Positions 23,043 through 34,589 of a DNA stretch of 64,000 nt are shown here, one piece after another. The notes beneath the pieces were generated by a model. It was not told the origin of the DNA, did no database searches, and saw nothing but the letters and a program-made list of their open reading frames with translations. The DNA comes from Sphagnum magellanicum. Lineage: Eukaryota > Streptophyta > Sphagnopsida > Sphagnales > Sphagnaceae. Position numbers and translations under genes: made by a program. The stretch spans positions 3,782,001 to 3,846,000 of the forward strand of contig CM038914.1 in NCBI GenBank assembly GCA_021904315.1. The letters run 5' to 3'. Numbering within the stretch: position 1 is the stretch's first letter; every line of letters starts with the position of its first letter.

Positions 23043-26030
23043 GCCATCATTAGGGCAAACAAAGTAATAGCTTTTGTTAAAGCAAAACTTAAAATGGCAT
23101 AACCAAATAATTGTTTAGCCAATGATGGATTTCGTGCAACAGAATGAGGTTAGATAGGGGTTATTTTTGTGTTGCCCTTCAAAGCAATCTAAAGGTACCC
23201 ATAATACGCAATTCCTCCCCCCCCCCACTGGAACCGTACGTGATAGTTACCCATCATATGGCTCTTTTTTTTCCATATCTTACGTAATTTTCCTATTTTT
23301 CCAAAATATTTGCGTTACATTTGGGTCAAAAGTTGAACTTGGGTCATTGTAGATTTTACATGATGTCTGTAGTATAGTTTTTTTTGTTTGCAATTTAGTG
23401 CCAAATGTATTATAACGCCTAGACTAATGATTTTATGTCACCTTAGCTTTGTATGCTCACATATCCCCTATTGTCTAAACCTCTCTGAATTGAGTGCATT
23501 TCTATATTACCATTTGTGCAAACAAACACAACACACCTACAATTTACTAAATGTTAACCGTATTAATGTTTAACATAGGATGTTATTGATTGCATCTTGT
23601 CAAATGTCAGTAAAGAACCTTTTTTCCCATGCGAGCCGAGCTATAATTGGGGAATTTGGAAAGCAATTATTTTGTTCTTTATGTTTAGGGCTTACGGCCC
23701 CTTAGTATATTCGATAATCACCTCTTTGGTACTACATCGCTGCTTACCTACTAGTGTGAATAGTGTTGACCATCTCACTTAATAGTCTACTAAACGTCAA
23801 ACCTTATGAAAAGTATCATAATAGTGATAATAGTTGAGAAGTCCATAGGCTAGAAACATAAAATATGACATAATTGTTTTATCCAAGGAACCGAACATTA
23901 AAGTAAGTGTGGTGGGACTTTGGTAGGTAGGAATATCCTTTTCTTTTGTAGTTTTTATGTTATCATTTTCATTGAAGTTAAGATCTACATGGGTAACACT
24001 CTATAGCTTCCTGCCATTTTTGTTTTTATTTTCACAATTTTTATTTCTTTTTTTTGGCTCATCAACTCATTGTCTAAGTACTTTTCTAAAAGCCTTGTCA
24101 GATGTTTATGGGCTTACAAGATTTCTTTTGGAATTTCCATCCAAGAATATATGTTTAGAAAGACCTCTTTGGACAAGAGGCACTAAACTGATTACATGGT
24201 TTCACTTTTTTCGACTCCTCTAAAGACAAAAGACTTAGTGACCTTTTGTGTTTTTGTGAACATGACTTGTTTTGCTACTTTTGAAGACGAAAGGTCTTGT
24301 TTAATCTTCTTAAGAGCCCATGTCCATGTAAGAAAATTTAGGTCCTTCAATTGATTGTTCCAACCTTTTTTTCGCATTTTTGCCCATTTTAAAGGCAAGA
24401 TGGCGCCTTTTTATTTTTTTAAAGAAACAAGCCATCTACTTGCCAGGACCCCAGCTATTTTCATCTCGAAAAATAAAACCAATCTACTAGCCATGTGCAC
24501 AAAACTAGGCTAATTTTTAGGTTTAAATTTGATTTTGAGAACTGTGCAATCCTATTTAAGAACTTTTCGACAAAATTTCTTGAGCCCGCAATGATATTTA
24601 TGTATTAATGACCATCAATGTATTTGCCATAGTTTTAACATTACGTCAAAACCGTTTCAAATAACAAATTTAGGTGCTTTAGCCAAAACCAATCCTATTT
24701 TAACTATTACCTTGTCTATTACTATGTTTTCATATGTAGGAATACCCCGTTAACCGGATTTTGTAGCAAATACATCTACCTACAAGAAACACATTTGGCT
24801 TTTGTCTTGGTAGCTTTATTACTCACCATTTTCCTAAAAGGACGTTTATTCACGTATTTTTTTTAGATCAACTTAGCAAATTAAAACATACAAGCCTTGG
24901 GGCAATACAATTTATCAAGTTGATTAAGCGTATTGATGACGATATAGAAACACAGGAAAAGGAAATCAAGATTTGGCGTGAAAAATGTTATGGATATCAT
25001 GATCGATTACCATCAATACACAAAATTGATCAATTACTTCAAGTCAACAATTGGATGGCCTCCAAACATAGGTATTTCCATAGACCATTTTTGCAGCTAT
25101 GTGTGTTCCCTTGAATTATCTGCTTATGCTATACTTTTTTATTTAAAGAAGCAAATTCAATTTCATCCTATTGTTAACATAGTTTCCAATTTGATGGCAT
25201 AAGGTGTAGCTGAAAGATGTATGATGAGGAAAGCAAAGGGAGAGGGAGACAACTTAGAGAACAAAATGTGTTTTCTTCTTTCGAATAAAAACATTTGTTT
25301 AAAAAGAAAAAGCTTAACCCATACGGCCAAGATTGGGCAAGGCTTTTATGTCGAAGCCTTATAGGGTTGTACTCGCTTTATTTGCCAAACAAATGAATGG
25401 GCTTTGCTAGAAAAAATAAACCTAACTTTTTTCTAAACATCCAAATGACTTATTTGGTTTGGCTCTTATTTAAAAAGATTTATTTTGGAGGGACAGAGAT
25501 GTGGAGCACAAAAGAGCTTTTTATTTTGCGCATGGCGCTCTTGAGCTTTACCCGGGCACTAACGTCTTCACACCAAAGGGCTTTTTATTGGTTGTGCAAA
25601 GAGGCTTCGTTTTGAAACCCATCAAGAGTATGGCATGATATTACCTTGTAATTGCATAATAAAGAGCAGGAAGTTGATTTGTCAACCTTGGTCTACATTG
25701 GATTTCGATGCTCCCTTGATTTCAAAAGATGTTGAATGGAAGGGGATGAACAACCTGTGGTCACCAACTTATGCCAGTTAGGCTTAGAGGACACTAAACA
25801 AGTTGGGCGGGTTGACAAGGATGACAACTACAAGGATGATAATCTTGGTGACAAAGACATACATTCAGGGATGGATGGAAAACCTCCTACAGAAAAGGCT
25901 ACAAGTGTCTATTTTTTCTCTAGTGAGGAATGCAATTCCGGCTTTTTCTTGGGAAAAAAAAATTAAAAAAAAACTTTTTTTAATGTTGCTTGCCCGACGA
26001 AAGAAAGCAATCTTACATGTGGACCTAATG
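22320..26030. other. Mixed-composition tract between mitochondrial remnants
   Basis: A TTTA run lies at 22426-22444 and a TA microsatellite at 23012-23040. Parts (23.6-26.0 kb) are less AT-biased than the DNA on either side, and I suspect further organelle-derived sequence. One plus frame, 24867-25114, is open for about 80 codons and mixed in composition (contains IDDDIETQEKEIKIW), but I cannot assign it. The trnM and reverse transcriptase remnants flank the tract. Confidence 0.4.
23012..23040. repeat. (TA)n microsatellite
   Basis: An uninterrupted AT/TA run of about 29 bases. Confidence 0.95.
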
Positions 26031-26720
26031 GGAAGTATAAGAACCTAATGGAGATAATATCAGACTTAAATATACTAATTGCGGCTTACAATAAGCTAAA
26101 GTCAAATCTAGGTAATATAATAGGGATGGGACCTGATAATGAAAACACTAGAAGGTATTAGCGCGTAGTTATTCTATAAAGCTCAAGACAGTTGGGGATC
26201 TTATGTGTTTTAATTGGTTAGACGGATGATTATAGCAAAACTAGACAGAGGTAGAACAAAAAAAATCTATATTCTTTTTCTTTTTCTTTTTTGTTACACG
26301 TCAGAGAACGCATAGGGAAACCAAAAGACCAAATTGTATGGGAGGCAATGCGTATGCTTTTCGATAAATTTTATGAGCCGCTCTTTTCCAAGTCCTTACA
26401 TAGATTTCGTCTATCATAAGGATACCATACGACACTTGAGACGATTAATCATTTCCAAAATTTGACATTAAAAAGTGTTATGGCATGATCGACCAGCAAT
26501 GCCTAGTTTTCATCTTTCTGGAAGAAATCCATGATCATTTATTGATTTGATATTAGAACTGTTCAAGGTAAAGGCCATCATAGGTGGCAAGTATATATAT
26601 TTTTGTGTGTTGACTGAATAGGATTCTTACCTGAGGTGGAAATCCTACAAAATAACGTCCACCCCTACTTTGTAACATTTACCTAGACAAGCCAAACCTA
26701 AAAATAAGAAAGATCCAACC
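26030..26720 (+). pseudogene. Group II intron reverse transcriptase/maturase fossil
   Basis: Broken plus-strand frames carry the reverse transcriptase landmarks of group II intron proteins in the correct order. First is LIAAYNKLKSNLGN followed by GMGPDNENTRR (family: AYxxIKSxPGNMTPGxD) at 26060-26156. Next is KPKDQIVWEAMRMLFDKFYEPLF, ending SKSLHRFR (family: DrivQEAmRmilExiYEPxFxxxSHGFRP), at about 26320-26415. Then comes FDIKKCYGMID (family: fDIkxcFdxIdh) at 26461-26493, and a degraded LPEVEIL near 26630 where VPQGGIL is expected. At least four stops or frameshifts separate the blocks, and the YADD motif was not found. Such proteins drive splicing and mobility of organelle introns. With neighbouring nad2 and trnM, a mitochondrial origin is likely. 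The host intron is unknown. Confidence 0.8.
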
Positions 26721-27039
26721 TTCAACACCTTCCAAACCAAATGAAAACCAAACTTAGAGTACAAGAAAACTATCATTATATTGGAAGCAGAAAGACGGGC
26801 TTATTGCGGGAACAAAGCAACGTTGGTGAGATTAAGAACCTAGAAAGCTAAAGAAGTCCAAGAAAGGGCGCAACAAAAAAATCTTTTTTTTGTTGTGCCC
26901 TCAACCTTCATGGGTAGAGAGCTAGCACCCTGCAACCTTTTTTTTTTTGCTTTTCAGCCTCGATTTTTCATTGGCTTTCTTGTTTGGCCCCTACTACCTT
27001 AAATCTATGATGACATGGGCTTGTTGAAGGTGCGGTACG

Positions 27040-28949
27040 TTATGTGGAAAAAATTCCACTCAAAGAGACTTTGTTTTGGGCCATGGCAGCTAGTGTTCCT
27101 AAGATCATAGAAGCAATGCTACAAAAAAATAATTGTTGTTGCCATGTTGGATCATAGAAACTATAAATAAAAATGCATACCATATTGGCAAGAATAGATA
27201 TTTTAGGTGCAATAGAAAAAAATGTTGTAACTAGAGTAGGTGAACCCTCGTATACATCAAGTGCCCACATATGGAAAGGAACTTATGCGATCTTAAATAA
27301 AAAACCTACAACAATAAATAAAATACCCATAAAGATACACTAGATTGAGCATTGAACAAAGTTATTTTATATCCAGTGAAAATCTTAGTTAATTCCTCAA
27401 AGTTAGTAACTCCAAAAAATCCATAAATCGTAAAACAACCAAATAATAAAATTCCAAAAGAAAATGCACCTAAAATAAAATATTTTAAGCCGACTTCTGT
27501 GGAAAATTCAAAGTTTCTTTTTAATGCTGCAATTACATAAAAACATAAACTTTGAAGCTCGATAGCTAAATACATGGCAATTAGATCATGTCAAAAATCA
27601 TTAAAAACATATTACGAGTAGAGAGTAAAATTAAGACAATAGATTCAAAAGCATTCAAACTCCCTTCTTTGAAGTAATCTAAACACATAACTATAGTGTT
27701 AATCGTACTTAGTAATAAAAAGATTTGGCAAAAATATGTAAAATTGTCTATTATTAAATTGTTATAAAATAAATTAGCAATGGTTAGGGGTACACCAGTA
27801 GTGAGCAACATGATGGTTATTAGATACCGATAGAGTTTTTATCCTCCCCCTCAGTCAGAACCACATGTGCAAGTTTCCTTGCATGTGGTTCATCCATGAT
27901 GATTTTTTCGAGTTTACAAACCAAGACCCCCTAAGACCAGGCCTGCATAAGCGAAACATAAAACTGATTATGTTCAGAGTTGGTGTCATGCCATATTGTC
28001 TTTTACTTTGAAAGGGTTTATTAATTATGTTTGTAGGTAGATTAATTCAATTTGCTATTTTGCCCAACTGTTACCTCAGTCTTTCACCTAGGGTTGTTAT
28101 ATCAATGTAACAAGTCTTATTAAATTCATTTTTCCCACCCAGTTGGCCTAGCCAGCCTTTAATGGCATTATTCCAAATCGCTTATTTGATTTTGCTATAC
28201 TTTCCAAGTGCAGCACGCATTTGCATGTTTTAAGTACAGCACATTATCACCTACCTCCCTTTCTCATAAGCTTTTCACTCTAAAGGGCATCGTCATATGA
28301 TTGATATTTATTGCCCAATGTACTTCTCAAAGTACATTATGGAAGGATTTGTCCCTCGTCAATTTTTGGCCAAAGCTTTGGTCTCCAAGGAATCTTCAAA
28401 AGTATTTTCATCATAACAATATTTTTTTCTTTTTGGCTACGCCCCACTTTTCTTAATGGTCTTTATATAATCTATTTGGGTGATCCCTAGTTTGCACGTT
28501 TGGTCGTTTGCTTGTTGTTTTGTTACGTGTACGACTCTTCTTATTTGTTATAATTACATCCGAAGGGTTGCTCGCACATGAGTAGCATTCAAGCCCATGC
28601 GCCTTTTGGCCCCGCCTTTCTATAAGGAGGAGGAAAGTTACCTTATCCCTATGCGTATAATTCTCCTTGCGGCGAAATGCAGATAATACCCATGTTATGG
28701 TTCCTTGGAGTTCGATCCCACATAAGGTTAGGGAGTCCACCCAAGCAATTGCTTTCAACCTTCATTTTCCCAAACACGCCCTCCTAGGCGCACAACACTA
28801 AATAAACCGAGCCAATTCACATTATGCACTAATAATGGATAATCATATTTTTTAAAAGTACTAAGTACAACTCCATAAATAAGCAAAATGATGGTTGCAT
28901 TAATAAGAAAGATCTTTGGGAAAGGCGCTAAAAAATCATGTTCAAACAT
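27040..28949 (-). pseudogene. nad2: Mitochondrial nad2 5' two-thirds with its first intron (NUMT)
   Basis: NADH dehydrogenase subunit 2 of mitochondrial complex I. Exon 1 is 28949-28794 (MFEHDFLAPFPKIFLINA...), exactly 156 nt. A group II intron follows (28793-27824), and exon 2 starts with LITIMLL at 27823. Matches include [54 protein letters not shown] and MWALDVYEGSPT. Similarity stops after AAMAQNKV near 27062, so the last third is missing. A frameshift near 27590 and a stop in FLFKIA*VPFHMW show it is dead. The intron positions i542 and i709 of vascular plants are uninterrupted here. The residues look bryophyte-like. nad4 lies upstream on the same strand, separated by a transposon. Confidence 0.93.
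27824..28793 (-). other. Group II intron in nad2 (site i156)
   Basis: The intron begins GTGCGCC directly after codon 52 (SV|L) and ends GGTAT before CTAATAACC, 970 bp in all. A complete domain V hairpin sits at 27858-27891: GAACCACATGC, a GAAA-type loop, then GCACATGTGGTTC. No maturase frame is present. The 101-codon minus frame at 28453-28758 lies wholly inside the intron and is not a gene. Confidence 0.88.
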
Positions 28950-28955
28950 TTCTTC

Positions 28956-31725
28956 CACTAGTAGAAATTAGCCAAAATGTAACCACTCCATTTACGACTA
29001 CATGCGACTTGTAATCGTTTGCGACTAGATTTGGAAATACTTGCAATTACACGACCAACTTTCAACTATTTTGGTGATTTTCTTAATTATGATGCAACTA
29101 TTAAAAATTTCATCCTATTGGTTGCATCAATTTTACATTTATTTTCATCCATTAATAGGTTGGTACGTCCCATTAGTTGCAATAGTCACCAAATTAGTTG
29201 CATCCTAAAGGTATTTTACAATGACATAGAGGTGTATTTTAATGTATGTACTAAAATTTTATATATATATATATATAATATGCATACGTATGTATATTGT
29301 TCATATAATGAATCTCAAAATTAATATTTGAACTTTGAATTTTTTTATTCAAATCTGAAAATTGATATTTCAATTCAGAAAATTATTAATTGATTAAAAA
29401 ATAAACATTTTGATTTTGAATATTTTTATATGAATATGAAAATTTATATTTCAGCTCTGAAAATTTTGCATTTAAATTTTGCATAATCATTTGATTCAAA
29501 CCTGAAATTTAAATTCCAAATTATTATTTTTTATTTTCAAAATTAAAACTTCAAGTCTGAAAATTAATACATGAGTCTAAAAATGGACATTTCAATTTTG
29601 AATATTTTTATTTGAATCTAAAAACTGACATTTCAATTCTGAAAATTGTTATTTAAATTCAAAAAACTTATTTGATCTAAAAATTGATATTTGAATTCTA
29701 AATTATCATTTCAGTTTCAAAAACTTTATTGAGTCTAAAAATCGACAACTTAATTTTAATTTTTTAAATTTGAACTTGAAATTTGATATTTGAATTTTGA
29801 AGTTTTTAATTTAAATTTTAAGAAATTATTTACTTGAAAATTGAAATTTTAATTCCAGATTATTATTTTGGATTCTCAAAATTAATATTTCAATTCAAAA
29901 AATTATTAATTGAGTCTTAAAATGGACATTTTAATTTTGAATATTATTATTTGAATCTGAAAATTGACATTTCAATTCTGAAATTTGTTATCTAACTTCA
30001 AAAAAATTATTTGATCTAAAATTGATATTCTAATTCAAAAAATTATTGATTGAGTTTCAAAGGTTTTTTCTACTAGTGTTATCCATAATAAATCACTTCT
30101 ATAAATAATTATAAATGATTATGTTCATTAAATCTAATTATTGTTATAACATAAATTTTTATATTATATAATTTATATTCTTAAATTAGAAGAAATTAAT
30201 TCATGTAAATAATGTGACATTACTTTCAAATCATTGTAATTATTTCAGATAAGAATTAATTAGTATGTGCATAATTATTTTCTAATTGAACATAATTATT
30301 CGCACTTTTTAATTTATAACTTCAAACCTGAATTAAAAATTAGGAAAAATTACAATGTAGTTAAAATAATTATTTTACTGATTGTAATTTCATGAATTAT
30401 TATATAATAATATTATCTAAAAAAATTCTGTGATTAATCATCTATGATAAATATTTTATAGTAATTTTACAGTAATTATGAAAATTAATGTTATGTTTGA
30501 CAAATTATTGTATTTATAGTTAATAATTACCAAGAGAAAATAATTATTTGACCTATAATAATTTTTACAACAATAAATGTAAGTATACAGTAAGTAATGT
30601 AATTAGTTGAATAATCATTTTTAAACAATTCATGTAAGAATTTACTTTCTAATAACAATTGTTAATTCATTACTTATAATTTTGAATTAAATATTTTAAA
30701 ATTTAAAATTTGAAATTATAGTCATTAAATTAATTTTACATTAATTATATTATATATAATTCAATCAGATTCTAAAAAGTAATAAAATATTTTTAAATAT
30801 TTTATTTATTTAATTATTTATGAGGTATGTATTAATAACTTGTGAGTAACTAAAAAACTAGTTTGCTAAATATTAAAATTTTATTATTTATTTAAGTAAT
30901 TGATAATGAATACTGAATATTTGTAGTGTATAATTTATAATTTAAATATATGTAAATTTAATCATTATTAATTAAATAATTATCTAATATTTGAATTGTT
31001 TAAAAATCTGAAAACTAAGAAAGTAAGGCATGAAGAAAGTTTTGGAATTGCAACTTAGTTGTTAAGGAAGTTGCAACTTCAAAACTTATCCCATATTGTT
31101 TGTTCTTCATTCCTACTTTGAACATTATATAAACAAAGGGGTGTGCCCATCCAATTTCACATTATGAAATTAGTGCACATGGGATGAGCTAATCAAAATG
31201 CTTAACCCGAAACAAAAAAATAAATAATGCACAGTTCTAAAGTACTTACCTCCCTAACCTGCTTATCTATTTAGCTAGGTAGGTACTTAGTTTGACCTAG
31301 CCATCTAAGTCGGCCTATGTACCTACCTACGTAAGTATGTACCTATATGAATAAGTATTTAACCTAGGAAGGTAGAACCTACCTATTTACTTTTTAAATC
31401 CTAGATTATTTCAAAATAATAATAATTTTATAATATATATTTTAAATATATAAAATATTAAAACATGTGGCAGCACATGATTTGCCCTCAATTGTGACCA
31501 AACTAGTTGCATTTTAGTCGCATATGACAATATGTATACAATGGAGTCAAAGGATGAAATGTATTTGTTGACTTTTTCTTTCATACAATACCCTTTGTGA
31601 TTTGCGACTAGTTTATCACATGCGACTTGTCTTAGGCAACTAAAAAGATTTTAGTTGCAAAATGTCTCTTGTGCATAAAATTTAATCACAAAGATTAATT
31701 GAAAATACATGTTTTTCTTCTAGTG
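28956..31725. mobile_element. Non-autonomous CACTA (En/Spm) element inserted in the mitochondrial segment
   Basis: The left end is CACTAGTAGAAATTAGCC and the inverted right end is CACTAGAAGAAAAACATG. The element is 2770 bp, flanked by TTC at 28953-28955 and 31726-31728. CACTA-type termini with a 3 bp target duplication define the superfamily. No transposase frame is visible and the interior is extremely AT-rich. It separates the nad4 stop from the nad2 start. Removing it leaves the two genes about 35 bp apart, so it landed in an intact nad4-nad2 spacer. Confidence 0.85.
29320..30065. repeat. Degenerate AT-rich minisatellite inside the CACTA element
   Basis: About 15-20 diverged copies of a ~30-40 bp unit of the type ttgaatctgaaaattgac followed by atttcaattctgaaaatt. 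Subterminal or internal arrays are common in CACTA elements. Confidence 0.7.
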
Positions 31726-31748
31726 TTCGAACCTCTTTTCTATGTTTT

Positions 31749-32490
31749 TTAATCAAATTTTCCATGTTGCACTAAGTTACCTATGGAAGTATGCATACAC
31801 TCTAGGAACACTTCAGGGTAAACACCCATCCAAATAATTCCGATAACAAAAGGTAAAAATATTATAACTTCTCTTCTATTTAAATCAAAAAAATTTTGGA
31901 AAAATTTAGGTTTGAAATTCCCAAAAATCACATGATTATATAGCCAAAGAGAATAAGTTGCACATAAAATCATCCCAAGTGCTATTAATGTGGCTACTAA
32001 GCTATTTCTTTGGAAAGCTTTTACTAAAATAAAAAAATTCTCCAATAAAACTGCTAGTACTAAGTAAACTCATATTCACTAAAGTAAAAAAAAGAAAATA
32101 GTAAAAAACATTGGCATGGTGCTGACTAGACCTCCATAATATTTAACAGGTCGAGTCTTATGTTGGTCATATAGAGCACCAACACTTAAGAAAAGGTTGA
32201 AAAAACTAATCCATGACTTAACATAAGTAAAATACTACCTTCAATTCCTTATATGTTTAGACTAAACATACCAATAGTCACAAAATTCATATGGGTTACT
32301 GAGGAGTAGGCAATAATTTTCTTCATATCAATTTGTTTTATTGTAGTCAAGGAAATATATATAATAGTAATCACACTTAAAGCATAAACAAAGGGAGTGA
32401 AATAAAGTGTCGCTTCAAGAAACATGGGTATGGAAAATCTTTAAAAACCATAGGTTCCTAATTGGAATTTCACTATTTCCCAAAAAGATA
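31749..32490 (-). pseudogene. nad4: Mitochondrial nad4 3' half (NUMT)
   Basis: NADH dehydrogenase subunit 4. Reading the minus strand from about 32490: QLGTYGF*RFSIPMFLEATL, LTTIKQIDMKKIIAYSS, GIEGSILLMLSHGL, HKTRPVKYYGGLVSTMPM, then a clean 98-codon run from FILVKAFQRNSLVATLIALG to NLVQHGKFD and a TAA at 31749. A Leu-position stop, a Gln-to-stop (NI*GIEGS) and two or more frameshifts upstream show decay. The sequence runs straight through the sites of introns i976 and i1399. The N-terminal half is missing. Confidence 0.92.
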
Positions 32491-32981
32491 TTTGTTCCAT
32501 AATATTCATTCCATTAATTAATCGAAAATGAATGACTCAACGACTTGGTCCAATCATTAAAAAATATTTTGTAAAAATTCTTACGTACCAATCGATCGAA
32601 CATGTTTGTTTGATATATGGAATAAATAAATGAATAATTTGTATTACTACTTCTATTGAAATCCATTATAAGAGTAGCCAAATTTTCGAGAAATAGTAGC
32701 ATCAGGTTTACTAACAAATAAAATATTTTATTTCATTTTTGTGTTTCAAACGTACAACCTCGAACATACAAAAAAAATTTATAAGATGTTTCTTCTTTGT
32801 CAATACCCCCTCCCCCTTAAATTTCCATTATGATTGGATCAACATGATACAAGGAATAATAACATACATAAGGAATTATAAATCTATTTTTTTCTTATAT
32901 TTTTGTTTCTTATTTGAAAGGTTTAAACATCTTTATTCTATTACGTATCTATTTCTTTTACTTATTTGAAGAAATAATAAG
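32491..32981. other. Junction zone between mitochondrial and plastid segments
   Basis: No recognisable gene. Somewhere here mitochondrial similarity (nad4) ends and plastid similarity (trnT onward) begins. A 67-codon minus frame (32514-32717) has no similarity I can name. Confidence 0.5.
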
Positions 32982-33053
32982 AGCCTCTTATCGGATTTGA
33001 ACCGATGACTTACGCCTTACCATGGCGTTACTCTACCATTGAGTTAAAGGGGC
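32982..33053 (-). pseudogene. trnT-GGU: Plastid tRNA-Thr(GGU) copy (NUPT)
   Basis: The minus strand starts GCCCCTTTAACTCAATGG, has anticodon loop CATGGTAA (anticodon GGU), and ends with a T-arm GGTTCAAATCC, 72 nt long. This is the plastid trnT-GGU pattern. One acceptor-stem mismatch (C4-A69) is visible. As part of an inserted plastid fragment it is presumably not functional. Confidence 0.88.
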
Positions 33054-34589
33054 AAGTAGTCGAGTAAACTACTAAAAAAACAAATTTATATATAGTGTGT
33101 AATAAGAATAGTATCGTTATCAACCCAATCTAAATAAATTTATATGAAATTGGAAATTCCAATTTTATGTGTTTCTATTTGCTTCTCTCCCCACATACAT
33201 AATATAAAAAATAAGGGGTGGGAGGTATTTCATAATAGATACAATTAATAATTATTTCTTTTCAAAAAATATTATTAGATCGGATGGAGACCTCAATGGT
33301 AAAGAGGGAGATAAGGAATATAAAAAATAATGGAATATTTTCAATATCCACCAGTTTCAATTTATTAAAATGGGACAATTCCTTAGATAAAATTTTGAAA
33401 AATCTTGAATTTCAAAAAACTCACTTGAAATGGTCGAATATCACGAAAGGGGAGTTATGAATAGATTATCCGATTCGATAAATATTTTTTATAAACATTA
33501 CTCAAATAAAAATAGGATCTGATTTTGTTTGATAATCTATGAGTAATTCATTTATAGGGGTTTAGGAAGGGGTTTAGGAAAAAACCAATACTTTGTTTCT
33601 ATTTATGTATTGCTCGATTGGCGAAGAAAAACATCTCGCTTGGTTCGAGGAATGATTACTTGATCTTTTTTTTCTTAATAAATTTCAGTGAATGATCTCG
33701 CAAAAATACCGATGAAATGATTAATTAATGGATTGTAGAAATCTCTGGAGTTTCCCTACCATAAGAGATGGCAGCTCTCCCTTTATTTATGTTATGAAAC
33801 ACAGAGTTCGACTCTTTTTTATTATAATAACCATAGTTATATAACCATAGTTGTAGTAATTTTACTATTTATTAAATGACATTCTAATTATTCACATGTT
33901 TAGTCTAATTATTTACATGGTCTTCATCATAGTTTATCAATCCGATGCTTGTTCCAATACTTGATCTATCAAAAGGAAATCAGATTTCATTATGAAACTT
34001 TTAACAAGCTTATCAATATTTTTCTTGGATATCCAAATGACGTGTCTTATTTTTGTAGATAACACATCTTCCTTGACTTTCATTTTTTTTTTGTAGTGGA
34101 AGATACTCGTCACTAAGGTCCAAATGATAAATTTTTGTATTCATGTGTTTGAAAAGTTAAAAACAAGGGACAATTTTTGATATTGAGTAAAATACAAATA
34201 ATATATCTATCGTGTAACCATATGCTTCCAAAATCAGTATTCTTAAGACTCACAATTCGATTTTACCGATTTTAAAATATTTGGGAAAGAAAGAAGAAGA
34301 TTACTAGAGAGACTTTGCTTCAGAAAAATCAAAACTTATGCGTTTATGAGTTGTGAGAAATTCTGTATATATACAAAAAGATTAAATTTTTTCCCTTATT
34401 TTCAATTTTATTACAAAATGAGTGGAATTTTATCCCTCTTCCTCTACCTTGAAAAAAAATTATTCAAGTTCTTTCACTTGTAATATTTCTTCTTTATTCG
34501 TCAATTTCATTTTTCATTTATTCCTTGGGTCGAAATACATATTTCCATCTATAGCTATATATAGGCTATAGCTATAGTAAGAAAATTCT
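33054..34589. other. Plastid-like spacer between trnT-GGU and ndhB
   Basis: AT-rich sequence of plastid character with no gene I can identify. In most land plants rps7 precedes ndhB, but I see no rps7 remnant. Either the plastid order was different or the fragment was rearranged. Confidence 0.5.

Noticed and set aside
28453..28758. 101-codon minus frame next to nad2
   Set aside because: It lies wholly inside the nad2 group II intron and lacks similarity.
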